Of a stretch of 64,000 bases of DNA, positions 31,379 to 41,055 are shown in pieces. The stretch's first letter is position 1, and each line of letters starts with the position of its first letter. This DNA comes from Mesorhabditis belari. Its lineage: Eukaryota > Nematoda > Chromadorea > Rhabditida > Rhabditidae. Location of the stretch: assembly GCA_958450365.1 (NCBI GenBank), contig CAUEEP010000930.1:993501-1057500 (forward strand), written 5' to 3'. The position numbers and the translations under genes were made by a program. The notes beneath the pieces are model-generated. The model was given only the letters and a program-made list of their open reading frames with translations. It did not search any database and was not told where the DNA came from.

Positions 31379-31952
31379 TAATAGAGACTGGTCTTCTATT
31401 AGAATTATTACGGTACATAATAAAATTAAAATTCAACCACATTTCCTATGCATCTTTTGAAAACAAGTCAGAGAAAAATGAACTTTGCAGCGACTGCATC
31501 TTGAATTAACTTTTTTAGCATGATCCTGCGCTTTTTTTGGTTATCCCATTTTTTGCGATTTTCTTGATAACATCCAGGAGATTTCTAGTTTATTGTAATT
31601 TTTTTCACCCTCTGGGCACTCTCGTCTCAGATGCAATCCATGCCCAGGTCAGCCTTGTCGTTACTTTGTTAAAAGGCCACCTTGACTCTATGCCTTTCCC
31701 TAGTGAGCGTCGCGTAGCTTAAGTTGACGCCCATGCAAATGGCCATCACTCACTCGCTACAATTACACTCAATTTTACGCATCAAATTCAACGTTTCTAA
31801 TGTTTTTTAGCTTAAAACCGTATTTCACGATAAAAAAAACAAAAACACATTTTTTTGATAAAAAAATGATAAAGTTGGTGACTACGTGACAATACGGGGC
31901 GGCCATTTATCGGAGAGTGACTTTATGTGAACGTTTTACTTTCTAACTTTAG

Positions 31953-32237
31953 CACAACCTGGATACAAATTTGCTGAGTTCGATGAGAACTCAGATGGGC
32001 AAATCGACCGAAACGAGTTTTTGATCGCTCTGGGGGATTACAACGAAACGCTCGAGGCGAAACACCCGAAATGGTTTGTGATGCACTAATCTTTTTTGGC
32101 ATAAGACGACTTTTTTGAAAGTTGATCTTACTGAAATGAAAATTGCCCATTTGAATAAGACTAGTAGGTTTGAGTCAATGGACAAAAATGGCGATGGCTG
32201 GATTCAACCGTCCGAGTTCGATTCGAGCCTTGAGTAG
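31953..32237 (+). CDS. Two-EF-hand calcium-binding protein, 3' end
   Basis: Exons 31953-32073 and 32168-32237 join in phase (AAA TG|G). Each contributes one EF-hand: loop 1 DENSDGQIDRNE with flanking helix FAEF/FLIALG, and loop 2 DKNGDGWIQPSE. Both have the D-x-N/D-x-D-G pattern and a Glu at position 12, so both should bind Ca2+. The stop is TAG 32235-32237. The first exon opens after a tttag acceptor with two bases of a split codon, so at least one 5' exon is missing. I found none between 31414 and 31950, and the upstream part may have been displaced by the transposons. Calmodulin-like or secreted EF-hand proteins are both possible. Confidence 0.7.
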
Positions 32238-32507
32238 TCAAAAAATAAAAAAACACAGTGAATAAATTGTCTTTTTTGCTTTTTTAGATAAAATTCTTGC
32301 ACATAGTTACGTAATTCAAAAAAAATTGCTGTTTTCATTTCTTGAATCATTCAAAATTGGACCATCCTGTAGAGTTCTTTTTTGGCACACAATTCTTTTT
32401 TGTCAAATCACGTTCAACTAGAGAATTCTTTGATACAAATCAAAGAAAATACGGATTTACTTGCGCAACCTTTGCTGTCTTCATAAGCAATCAGATACAG
32501 AACCAAA

Positions 32508-32880
32508 GCATTGCACGATGATTGATCAATGATTGCCTCTCCGCCATTTTCACGATGATCCCGATTTTCTCGCTTCCCTCCCCGCTCTTCGTCTTCAATC
32601 CAATTTCTTCAATTCAATCGTCTTCAATCTTCAATTGTCACGTAACCAAAGCATTGCACGATGAGCCTGTGCTTATGGTTTTGCAAAGTTCGAAGCTCGA
32701 GGGATTCTCGCCAGTTCAAATTTTTTGATGAAAATTTGAGGACTATTTTGCTGACAATGGGATTGCAAGTGAAAATAGTAACCTATTTTCTCAAGGATGG
32801 GAATCTCAACTTTCAGAATTTTTTCGGTGTCTATTCTATTTTCGCATCTAACCCTTACACAAAAAACGATCGCTCTTCGG
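32508..32880 (-). pseudogene. Decayed copy of kinase exon 2 and its flanks
   Basis: Similar to 24160-24480 (attgcctctccgccattt, cgtaaccaaagcattgcacg, ggattctcgccagttcaaat). It has an extra ~40-nt caattcttcaatcgtcttc stretch and small deletions that destroy the frame. Confidence 0.85.
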
Positions 32881-33228
32881 GATCTTGTATAGAGTGAGGA
32901 CCTCTTGGTTAAATTTGCATATCTTGATTGAATTTACATAATTTCGCTAAATAATTAAATGCATAATGGTTGATTAATCAATGAATGAATGCAAATTAGT
33001 TCATTTACTTTGCTTTCAATTTCTCCCTTTCTCTTTCTTTTTTCCTCTAGCTTTTCACCCAAAACATTCTTTTAGGTTAGACGATTTAAACTCAAAGAAC
33101 TCGATAATATGCAGAAAGCAGAATGTAGTTAAAGCAGAATGTAGTTATAGGCAATGTAGGTAGACTTTTCCGGATAGCCAATGTTATTTTAAGAAATTGG
33201 TGCTTTGGTGGTTGGCGAGGGGGGGGCA

Positions 33229-33744
33229 CCTATATCTTCAAGATTTTCTCTTTTTCCGGCGTAATCGAGGGCGCTGATCACGAATTTCGCATTTTCAACA
33301 TAGATTTGCTTTTTCGACCCCGAAAGTAACGCAAAATCAATGCTTTTTGGTAATTTCGTATGCAAACTCGGGCTTTATATGCAAATTTGCGTGTCTACAT
33401 TTAGCTTTGTGAGCGTTTAGCCGTAATGGCGCATAGTTGAAGCTGCACTTAGGCAGGCGCCGGATTGGGGGCGGGTGCTGCAAGCTCTACAGGAAATAGT
33501 TGGTGATGTGTCTGAGCTATCTCTAGAGAGCTTGCAACACCCATCCCCACGGCTAGCCTGCCTAAGTGCACTGCCCAACTATGCGCCATTAACGGTGCCT
33601 CGACCTTTTGTCAATTTTTTAGTTTTTTAGTTGTCTAGTTTTTTTTTCCCAAGTCAGTTTTTTAAAAACAAATCCATGTTGAAAATGCGAAATTCGTGCT
33701 CAGCGCCCTCGATTACCCCGGAAAAAGAGAAAATCTCGAAGATA
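33229..33744. mobile_element. Foldback element with ~100-bp outer arms and an inner hairpin
   Basis: Outer arms 33229-33310 and 33665-33744 (aagattttctctttttccgg...aaattcgcattttcaacat) are complementary. An inner pair at about 33425-33460 and 33555-33592 (taatggcgcatagttg, gcacttaggcaggc) forms a second stem. The palindromic element 33747-36644 begins at its right edge. Confidence 0.8.
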
Positions 33745-33947
33745 TACAGTGGTCCACAAAAGTATTGTCCCATTGTCATCCAAAAGTTTCTTTCGTACGA
33801 AAATCTTGCAAAAAAACGATATTCTCAAAAAGTGTAGGATTTTTTACTTACCTATAATACTCTACTTTTCAGGATTATAAGATTTATCCGTATACATTGC
33901 ATAAAAATTAAAGTATGAAACAAAAACAATAAGTTATTTAACAAATA

Positions 33948-35178
33948 TTAGGTTGGCAACTTAATAATGACGCGTCACTACTTAACATGTTTTTTGTAAT
34001 TTCAAGCACCGTTTCTTCCCTCTTTTTGCATATATACAAAGTAAAAGATGTCTGCATAAATAGCATTTAGTGCTACAAATTTCACCATTCGCTTTTTGGC
34101 AAAAAATGGAGGACAAAAAATTCCGTATTCGAGCTGTATTGTTCTACGATTTTAAACAAGGAAAATCTCCAGCTGAATCTTATCACACGATCATCACTGT
34201 TTTGGAGAGGAAAGTATACACATTCGGCAATGTCAACGATGGTTTCAAAGATTCCAAGGCGGCGATGGAAGCCTCGTAGACGAGCCACACCAAGGACATC
34301 CTCCAGAAGTGGTCGACGATGACTTGCTCGCCTTAATTGAAGATGCCCAACACTCACCGTTCGTGAGTTGGCAGAAATATTTTAAGTATCCCATACGACA
34401 ATCGAAAACTATTTACACACTTGGGAAAAAGAATCGTGTTGGAAAATGAGTTCCTCACGAATTGACCCAAAGCAACAAAATAGCCCGTGTCAATGTCGCC
34501 TCAATTTTGCTACAAAAAGTAAATCGAACGACTTTTTCACTTCTGACGAAACGTGGATCAACACGAGAACGTTCAACGCAAAACAATGGCTATCTGCTGG
34601 GCAGACCCCTCAAACCACTCCCAAACCTGATATCCATGGGAAGAAGATATGCTCTGTTGCTGGTGGAACTCAAGGGATTGGTGCATTATGAAGTGCTAAA
34701 CCTGGCCAAATCGTCGATGCTGATCTTTATTCGAAGCAATTAATGAGAGTTAACGAGTCTTTGAAGAAATTGGGGCTCAAACCGGAGAGAGTCAGATTTT
34801 TACGCGAGAACCCAAAATCTCACACTGCAAAGATCATTTATAAGAAAATCGTGGAACTTGGCTGGAAAGTTTTGCCCCACGCGTCTTATTCACCTGATCT
34901 GGCTCCTTCAGATTACTTTTTTGTTTCGGTCGCTGAAGCACTTTTTGGAGGGAGAAAAGTTCGATGATCATGCTCAGGTCATAAAAGCAGTGAATGACTA
35001 CTTCGCCTCAAAAACTCCCAAGTTCTTCGAGGATGGGATCCGGGATTTGCGCAGAAGATGGGAAGAAGTCATAGATACTAATGGAGAATACCTTTCGAAT
35101 TGAAAGCTCTTCTTTTGTGTTTTTTTGAAATAAATGATTTGTTACATAAACCGCGTCATTATTAAGTTGCCAACCTAA
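33948..35178 (+). mobile_element. mariner (TTAGGTTGGCAACTTAATAA), nested, dead
   Basis: 1231 bp, TA on both sides (33946-33947 and 35179-35180). Same broad family as 20997-22230 but diverged. Inserted at the left TA of the Tc1-like element. Confidence 0.95.
34106..35103 (+). pseudogene. mariner transposase, frameshifted
   Basis: Starts MEDKKFRIRAVLFYDFKQG and ends NGEYLSN. Frame changes are needed near 34260, 34440, 34700 and 34960. The first Asp block reads TSDETW and the third YSPDLAPSDY. The second block (RENPKSH) has lost the Asp of the usual DN motif. Inactive. Confidence 0.85.
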
Positions 35179-35180
35179 TA

Positions 35181-36443
35181 GCTCCACAAAAGTAATGTCC
35201 CATTTGCAAAGAATTAACAATTTTTTCAGAAAATTAATATTTGGTTGGTCCTTCTTTTGCTTTTATCGCTTCATTGAGTCGATCCGGCATGGAAACCACG
35301 AGATTTTTCAAAAGACTTGGGCGGATGGTGGCCCAAAGACGTTGAATGTGAACCCAGAAGGCGGCCTTCGAATCGAATTTCTTTCCTTTGAGGCGCGACT
35401 TCACAAATGACCACAAATGTTCAATTGGATTGAGATTCGGTGAGTAGGGAGGTGGATTGATCAATTTAACAAGATTTGCCGCAAACCATCCGGGCAGACG
35501 AGCTCTGGTACCATTTTGAAGTGTCACCAACCGTCCCATCATCAGTCTCGACTTGTGTTTCGGGTCATTGTCCTGGTAAAGCATCCATCCGGGAGACATC
35601 GTTTGATTGGCAAAGGGAAGCATTTGGGTCTCCATAATATTCTTGTAAGCCACAGCATCCATCGTCGAGTTCACGTAGACTAACGGACCTACTGAAGTTC
35701 GAGACATCGCTCCTAAAGAAAAAAAATCTAGGTAACAAAATACTAAAAAGGTTCTTACCCCAACACATTATGTTTCCGCCGTTGAATTTCACGGTAGGCC
35801 GAATGCACTTGAGTGCGTATCGCTTTCCAGTCGGTCGCCGAATAAGATGGTTTCCATCCGCGTGAAATAAATTGATTTTTGTCTCATCGGTAAATAACAC
35901 TTTCGCCCAATCACGTGTCGTCCAACTTCGGTAGGTCCGTGCAAAGTCAAGGCGTTGCTTCCGGTGCTTAGATTTTATCAGAGGTTTACGGGCAGCCCTT
36001 CTTGCATATAATCCAGCTTGATTTAATCGTCGTCTGATCGTTTCCGGCGATACAACCATGTTAAATTGATCCCTCATCATTTGGCTTCCATCGGTTGATG
36101 TTTTGTTAGGATCGTTTTTCACCATTTGGATCACGGCTCGATCTTCTTTTGTGGTTGTGATTGCTCGTTGGCCACTCTTGATGCCTCGATGAAGGTTTCG
36201 GTCGACTTTTGATTGAGAAAGAATGCGGCGCACCGTCCTTATCGAGCAGTTGAAGAGGTTGGCCACATCCTTTTCCCGCATCCCATTTTCCCGGGCCTTG
36301 GCGATTCGGAGCTTCTTCGGAGTGTCAAGGTTTTTCTTGCCAGCCATCTAAATAATAAAATAAAATACATTTAATGTTCATAGAACGCGAAAATAAAAAG
36401 AATAGTCAAGGAAATCATCAATGGGACATTACTTTTGTGGAGC
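35181..36443 (-). mobile_element. Tc1-like transposon, intact, nested
   Basis: 1263 bp, ends GCTCCACAAAAGTAATGTCC and its complement, flanked by TA. Located at the exact centre of the palindromic MITE, and its left TA was then used by the mariner. It carries an apparently intact transposase with one intron. Confidence 0.9.
35234..36347 (-). CDS. Tc1-like transposase, 355 aa, one 46-nt intron
   Basis: Exons 36347-35759 and 35712-35234. The intron (gtaaga...tttag, 35758-35713) restores CWGAMSRTSVG across the join. The N-terminus has a bipartite helix-turn-helix (KKLRIAKARENGM, CSIRTVRRIL) and a basic linker. Catalytic blocks are LFTDETKINLF, YQDNDPKHKS and PNLNPIEHLW. All three residues (D, D, E) are present. 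The second Asp and the Glu are 49 residues apart instead of the 34 of classic Tc1, because about 15 residues (around GTRARLPGWFAANL) lengthen the region before PYSPNLNP. No stop or frameshift was seen, so it may be functional. Confidence 0.9.
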
Positions 36444-36714
36444 TATTTGTTAAATAACTTATTGTTTTTGTTTCATACTTTAATTTTTATGCAATGTATA
36501 CGGATAAATCTTATAATCCTGAAAAGTAGAGTATTATAGGTAAGTAAAAAATCCTACACTTTTTGAGAATATCGTTTTTTTGCAAGATTTTCGTACGAAA
36601 GAAACTTTTGGATGACAATGGGACAATACTTTTGTGGACCACTGTAGGTACAAAGTATCAAATTTTTCCGTATGTTTTTACTTTATCTCTTCGTTTTTCC
36701 CCTTATCTCCTTAC

Positions 36715-36843
36715 CAATCGAAACATTGTCAGCAAATCCTCGTCCGTTTGTAGAATGGACTGAAAAATCTCCTCGGAACATTTCCGGATCTGCCTTTCCG
36801 ACAATTTGAATCTGCCCCTCCATCTCAACCACGATTTTCATCT
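36715..36843 (-). other. Possible single coding exon
   Basis: Bounded by cactag on the 5' side and a CGATTG|gtaagg donor at 36715. Two minus-strand frames are open: one gives KLSERQIRKCSEEIFQ and continues helically to LLTMFRL (globin-like A/B helices are a guess), the other gives MKIVVEMEGQIQIVGKAD. I cannot choose between them, and no partner exon was found in 36.6-37.2 kb. Confidence 0.3.
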
Positions 36844-37239
36844 CTAGTGTGGCAGTTTATGAATGAAATTATGCAAAATGGAAATAGCTTTGCATAAAAA
36901 GTTATGCAGTTCTAGTTTTTCGTACACCTCAACTTCATCTATGCGTTACCATTTGAACGTATTCGAGTTTATTTTTTCTTGAAACAATCATAAAGACTTA
37001 TGGATTGAAAGACTAAAATTAAAAATAAAATGAACGATACGAAGCCATAAATAAAAAGCAACGAATGAAATTAAATATTGGTGCGGCTTATTTATAGTGA
37101 ATTATTAGCCCACAAGAGAAAACCTAAGATATTCAGTCATTTGCCTACAAATCTATTAACCGACCCTTTGACCAACGTTTTCTCCGGTTAATGTCTTTCT
37201 TTGTGAATTGGTTCTTTTTGAATACAAATTTTTAACCAA

Positions 37240-37405
37240 CAGGAGTCCACTCAAATCTTGTAGACGGTGGCATAGCCGCCGTGTCTGAGTATGCTCTCCT
37301 TGTCCAACCATCCTTTGATTTTGGCCTCGGATAACGAGATGATTTCCAAATATTCGGACATCGGATATTTTGCTGAATTGAGATATTCTTGACAATGGAA
37401 TTGCG
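37240..37405 (-). pseudogene. Kinase exon-1 fragment (Gly loop)
   Basis: Minus strand reads SLSEAKIKGWLDKES then RHGGYATVYKI, as in exon 1 of the kinase gene (SLSEAEAKVKGWLDKEN, GHGGYATVYKI). It stops right after the loop. The first Gly of the loop is Arg here. It is followed on the plus side by attttgctgaattgagatat, which in the real gene flanks exon 2. Confidence 0.85.
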
Positions 37406-37432
37406 CGAGTGGTTATCCGCAATCAATTCAAA

Positions 37433-38872
37433 TGATATTCACTCAAGAGGAGCCTCACGGAGTGCCCAGTCGCTTTTGTCTATCCAGTCGTGAAAACAAG
37501 TTTGAAGCTGAAGATGGCGAAGAAGATTCAAATGATTGGCGCCTATACTTGGCCGTTGATGGCCACTATTCAAAGCTGTAAATGTTTGAGGGTTGTTTTC
37601 AAGAATGACACTCAATACCCACAAGTGCCGATCTTCCCACAGGGTTTCTCCCATCACCGAGTGTTGACCGCTGACCCGAACCAGCAGAATCACTTGCCAG
37701 TGCCACCACCGGGAATTAATCCGATAATGTTGCAAATGCAAATGTTCGGAAATGCCCATTTGAATCACCCAGCGTACCGTCAGGGTCCCATGGTGCAGCA
37801 AACGCGAAACGGATCGCTGATGGCAATGGGAAACGCTCCAGGGATGATGCAAGCTGTCGGAAATGTGTCAATTGGCCAAACTCCAGTTGGGGTGAATTTT
37901 CAAAACCCAGCTGTTTACGAAGGACCACCAAGGAAACGTCAAAGAGCCAATGATCGAGTGATGCATTCATTCTCGATCTCGAAATTTTTGCCACAAATCC
38001 CGATGCTTTGCTCTTTAGACTTGAAAGCGAGAACCCTTGACCAATTGCGGCTCGCCATTGAAACTTTGAATGCGAAAGTTTTCGGTCACTTTTCTACAGA
38101 TCCACCACCCTCGTGGCCAATTTATCGTTACTTAAATGAGAAAATTGATCAACAACTGTCAAATTGCCGCTCGATCTCGATTTGTGGCCCGTTGGAGCTC
38201 TACTATGAGAAACTCTCAAGGTCAACGATTCAAAATATCAAATTGCACTCTTGTGAGTACTCGACTTTTCAGATGACCGTTTTAAAAGTCCTTCAAAGCA
38301 AAATCCCCAGTTTGTCTTCAACGGCACAAATTGTAATCACCGTTTGTGGAGCTCAAATCAATGAATTTGAAGAAATCGACGAGATGGTCAATAATCAGTT
38401 GGGGCTTTTGAAAATATCAATTCATTCATGGGAAGCTTTAAGAATTTTGGAGACTCTGGACCGAGAAAAGGAAATCACAAGGCTTCGTTGCTACAAAAAT
38501 CAAATCGAAAGCGGGAGAACTTGCTATTTCTCGTTGAAACTCTCCTTCGAAAGCATCTACCAGTCGAATCTCGAATTTTCCGCTCTTTCTTGCTGATATT
38601 CATTGCTTTCTACCATTTGTCTCAACGTTTTTTCTCAAAGCAAAATCCCCAGTTTGTGTCCAAATGCACAAATTGCAATCACCGCTTGTGCAGCTCAAAT
38701 CAATGAATTTGAAGAAATCGACGAGATGGTCAATAATCAGTTGGGGATTTTGAAAATATCAATTCATTCACGGGAAACACAAAAAATTTTGCGATCCTTG
38801 AATTTAAAAGAGTCAATCACTCGCCTTCGTTTCTACAAAAAGAAAATCGATTTGAAAATTTTCTTTCCTCAA
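37433..38872 (+). pseudogene. Second copy of the Pro/Met-rich A family, with a doubled 3' end
   Basis: The longest frame is 37490-38596 (368 codons). It includes PVPPPGINPIM, a Met/Gln-rich region, a basic PPRKRQR patch and the Cys-containing C-terminal domain. Upstream, 37433-37560 matches A (IFTQEEPHGVPSR) in a different frame, so a single-base shift separates the two. The Leu-rich start of A is absent and replaced by the kinase scrap. From about 38415 to 38610 it is nearly identical to 11490-11690 although upstream identity is only ~75 percent. A second, diverged 3' end (PSLCPNAQIAITACAAQINE onward, 38637-38872) follows. This looks like a gene-conversion patch. It may still be transcribed, but as read it is a truncated, chimeric copy. 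Confidence 0.7.
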
Positions 38873-38941
38873 ATCCATTCTTGCAATGATCTTTCTTTTG
38901 GTTCTAATTATATTTTATTTATTTTTTTGGCAACCACTTAC

Positions 38942-40178
38942 GGAAGCTGTGCAAAGAATTTACATTTGGATGATGTTTTTTTGAGTAGATCTTTGCTAGA
39001 GCACTGAATTCTTTTGTTACAGTGAACTGAAGCATCGAACCCAACTCTAAACCCTTTCCTTTGCCCCTCAAATCCTTTTCATCGCTCAATTACAGGTTCT
39101 GAAGGTTACGTTTCTTCTCCCAACTCTCCGCGTTTCCTCTCACCAACCACTTGTCTTTCTCTTCAAAAGGAAACAATCGTCTCATTGTCTTCACGAAATG
39201 GCGATTGTAATAGTGATCGATTAGGGACACTGTGTTAAAAATATTGTAGTTGATACTGTAGTTATTTTTCTGGGATTTGCTTCGTTTATTCACATAGTAT
39301 AGAGATTGCTTTCAATTATCCACCCAGCAAGCTAAAAGATTAGAGATCTAACTGTAGATCTAATACAGTAACCTAGAGTCAGCTAGAATAGTCTACGATA
39401 GGCTACAGTATTCTAACAGTAGCCTACCGTAGTCTACAGCAATCTTCTATAGTCTACAGTAATCTCCAGTAACCTGCAATAGCCTTCTATAACCTACAGT
39501 AGCGTACAGTAACGTACAGTAGCGTACAGTAATGTACTGCAGCCTGACAGTAGCCTACAGTAACTCTACAAAGCTTAAACGAACCTTCAGTAACCTACAG
39601 TAACCTATAGCACCCACAGTAACCTACAGTAATCTTACAGCACCATATAGTAACCTTCTATAGTCTACAGTAATCTACAGGAACCTGCAATAGCCTTCTA
39701 TAACGTACAGTAGCCCACAGTAACTCTACAAAGCTTAAACGAACCTTCAGCAACCTACAGTAACCTACAGTAATCTTACAGCAGCATACAGTAGCCTTCT
39801 AGTCTACAATAATCTACAGTAACCCTACAATAGTCTATAATCTATATGCGAAAAACTTACCGTAAATGTGAATGTCTAAGCAAATCCTAATAGATTTCTC
39901 TTAAGTTTTCTCATTTTTTTTTGATGCCTTTTCGTCTCCCGAGCTCCCTTTTTTGCTATCCCCCCTTCTCGTTGCCTCAAATATGGGTTTCACTTTGTGC
40001 TTTGTACTTCTTTTTGTTCATTCGACGTTTGAAATGTTTGATAAAGACTGGAAATTTATATTAAAACAATTCACAAAAGAGTTTTTTCAAGTATTTTTCA
40101 TTTTATTTATGAAATCTCTCATAAGTTGGTGGCAAATCGACACGAGAGATCTCTTCTCGATCTCCCTTTTTTTTTGCC
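38942..40178. repeat. Segmental duplication, copy 2 of the GPCR 3' end
   Basis: Partner of 5082-6147. It contains the GPCR last exon (frame open from about 39030 to TAA at 39235) but none of the upstream exons, so it is an orphan exon. The acceptor region carries an extra gaactgaagca and substitutions. The minisatellite is about 150 nt longer than in copy 1. Confidence 0.9.
39375..39840. repeat. Minisatellite of ctacagtaac-type units (copy 2)
   Basis: A higher-order block (taacctacagtaatcttacagca...) is repeated twice here, at about 39590 and 39740. That explains the extra length compared with 5516-5820. Confidence 0.85.
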
Positions 40179-40379
40179 TTTTCCATTTAGATCCCTCGAA
40201 CTTGGTTTAGATGAATATTTAGATTATTCAAAGAGATCAAAGATCTTTTGCTAGGTCTATAATTCTTATATCATTTTTGGGTTCTCAGTTTTCTTGTCGA
40301 TTTGTAGAACTTTTTCAAGCTCTAGTTAGTAATACAACTGTTTTCTGTGCATCACACAATCGTTTACCTTCTGGCACCC

Positions 40380-41055
40380 AAAACTTAAACCGGGTAATTA
40401 AACCGACGTATGGGCTTTCCGGTCTCCCTTATCCCGGGGCAATGTGTCAGACGCCGCTTTTTCTTACGAGCGACATGGAAAGAACGCGCAATTGACCTTC
40501 CATGATCGGGGCGGTGTGTTCTTTCCCTGACGCTCGTAAGAAAAAGCGGCGTCTGGCACACTGGACTTGGATAGGGGCCGCCGGGAATCCCCTCAGCCGG
40601 TTTAATTACCCAAGTTTAGGACGCGATGAGGCACGCGTTTATAGGAAACCAAAACCCAAAAGAAAATCGTCTTTTTCAGATTCCAAACCTTTTTCTAAAT
40701 GATTAATTTCACTCAAAGTTGAAATTTTGAAAATATGAGAATTTTTTCTTTTCATTAAAAGGTCAAAGACCTCTCGTGTTCAGAGCACACTCGAATGTCC
40801 ATTTTCCCTGAAACCCAAAACTTGGGTAATTAAACCGACCTATGGGCTTTCCGGTCTCCCCTATCCCGGGGCAATGTGCCAGAGGCCGCTTTTTCTTACG
40901 AGCGACATGGAAAGAACGCACAATTGACCTTCCATGGTCGGGCCATTGTGTGTTCTTTCCCTGTTCGCTCTTAAGAAAAAGCAGCGTCTGGCACATTGTC
41001 CAGAGGGAAGAGACCGGGAAGCCCTGTCAAACGGTTTAATTACCCAAGTTTGGGA
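40380..41055. repeat. Four copies of the acttgggtaattaaaccg repeat, alternating orientation
   Basis: Plus copies at 40384-40492 and 40810-40921, minus copies at 40515-40617 and 40948-41053. They form two head-to-head pairs sharing aagaacgca(c/g)aattgaccttccatg at the dyads. The two pairs are themselves a ~430-bp duplication with the flank caaaatatgagaattttttc. Confidence 0.9.

Larger units (their letters stand above)
29860..31413 (-). mobile_element. pogo-like element encoding only a DNA-binding protein
   Basis: TIR CCGTAATAATTCTAATAGAA at both ends, with TA duplications at 29858-29859 and 31414-31415. Subterminal gggtcttctattagagactg repeats occur on both sides. It holds one short gene (30121-30624) and no DDE domain. 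A 523-bp MITE is inserted at a TA near its right end. Confidence 0.85.
33747..36644. mobile_element. Palindromic Tc1-type MITE (2 x 201 bp) split by two nested transposons
   Basis: Starts CAGTGGTCCACAAAAGTATT and ends in its complement, with TA at 33745-33746 and 36645-36646. Arms 33747-33947 and 36444-36644 appear identical as inverted repeats over the whole 201 bases that I compared. Without the inserts the centre would read aacaaaTAtttgtt. Confidence 0.9.
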
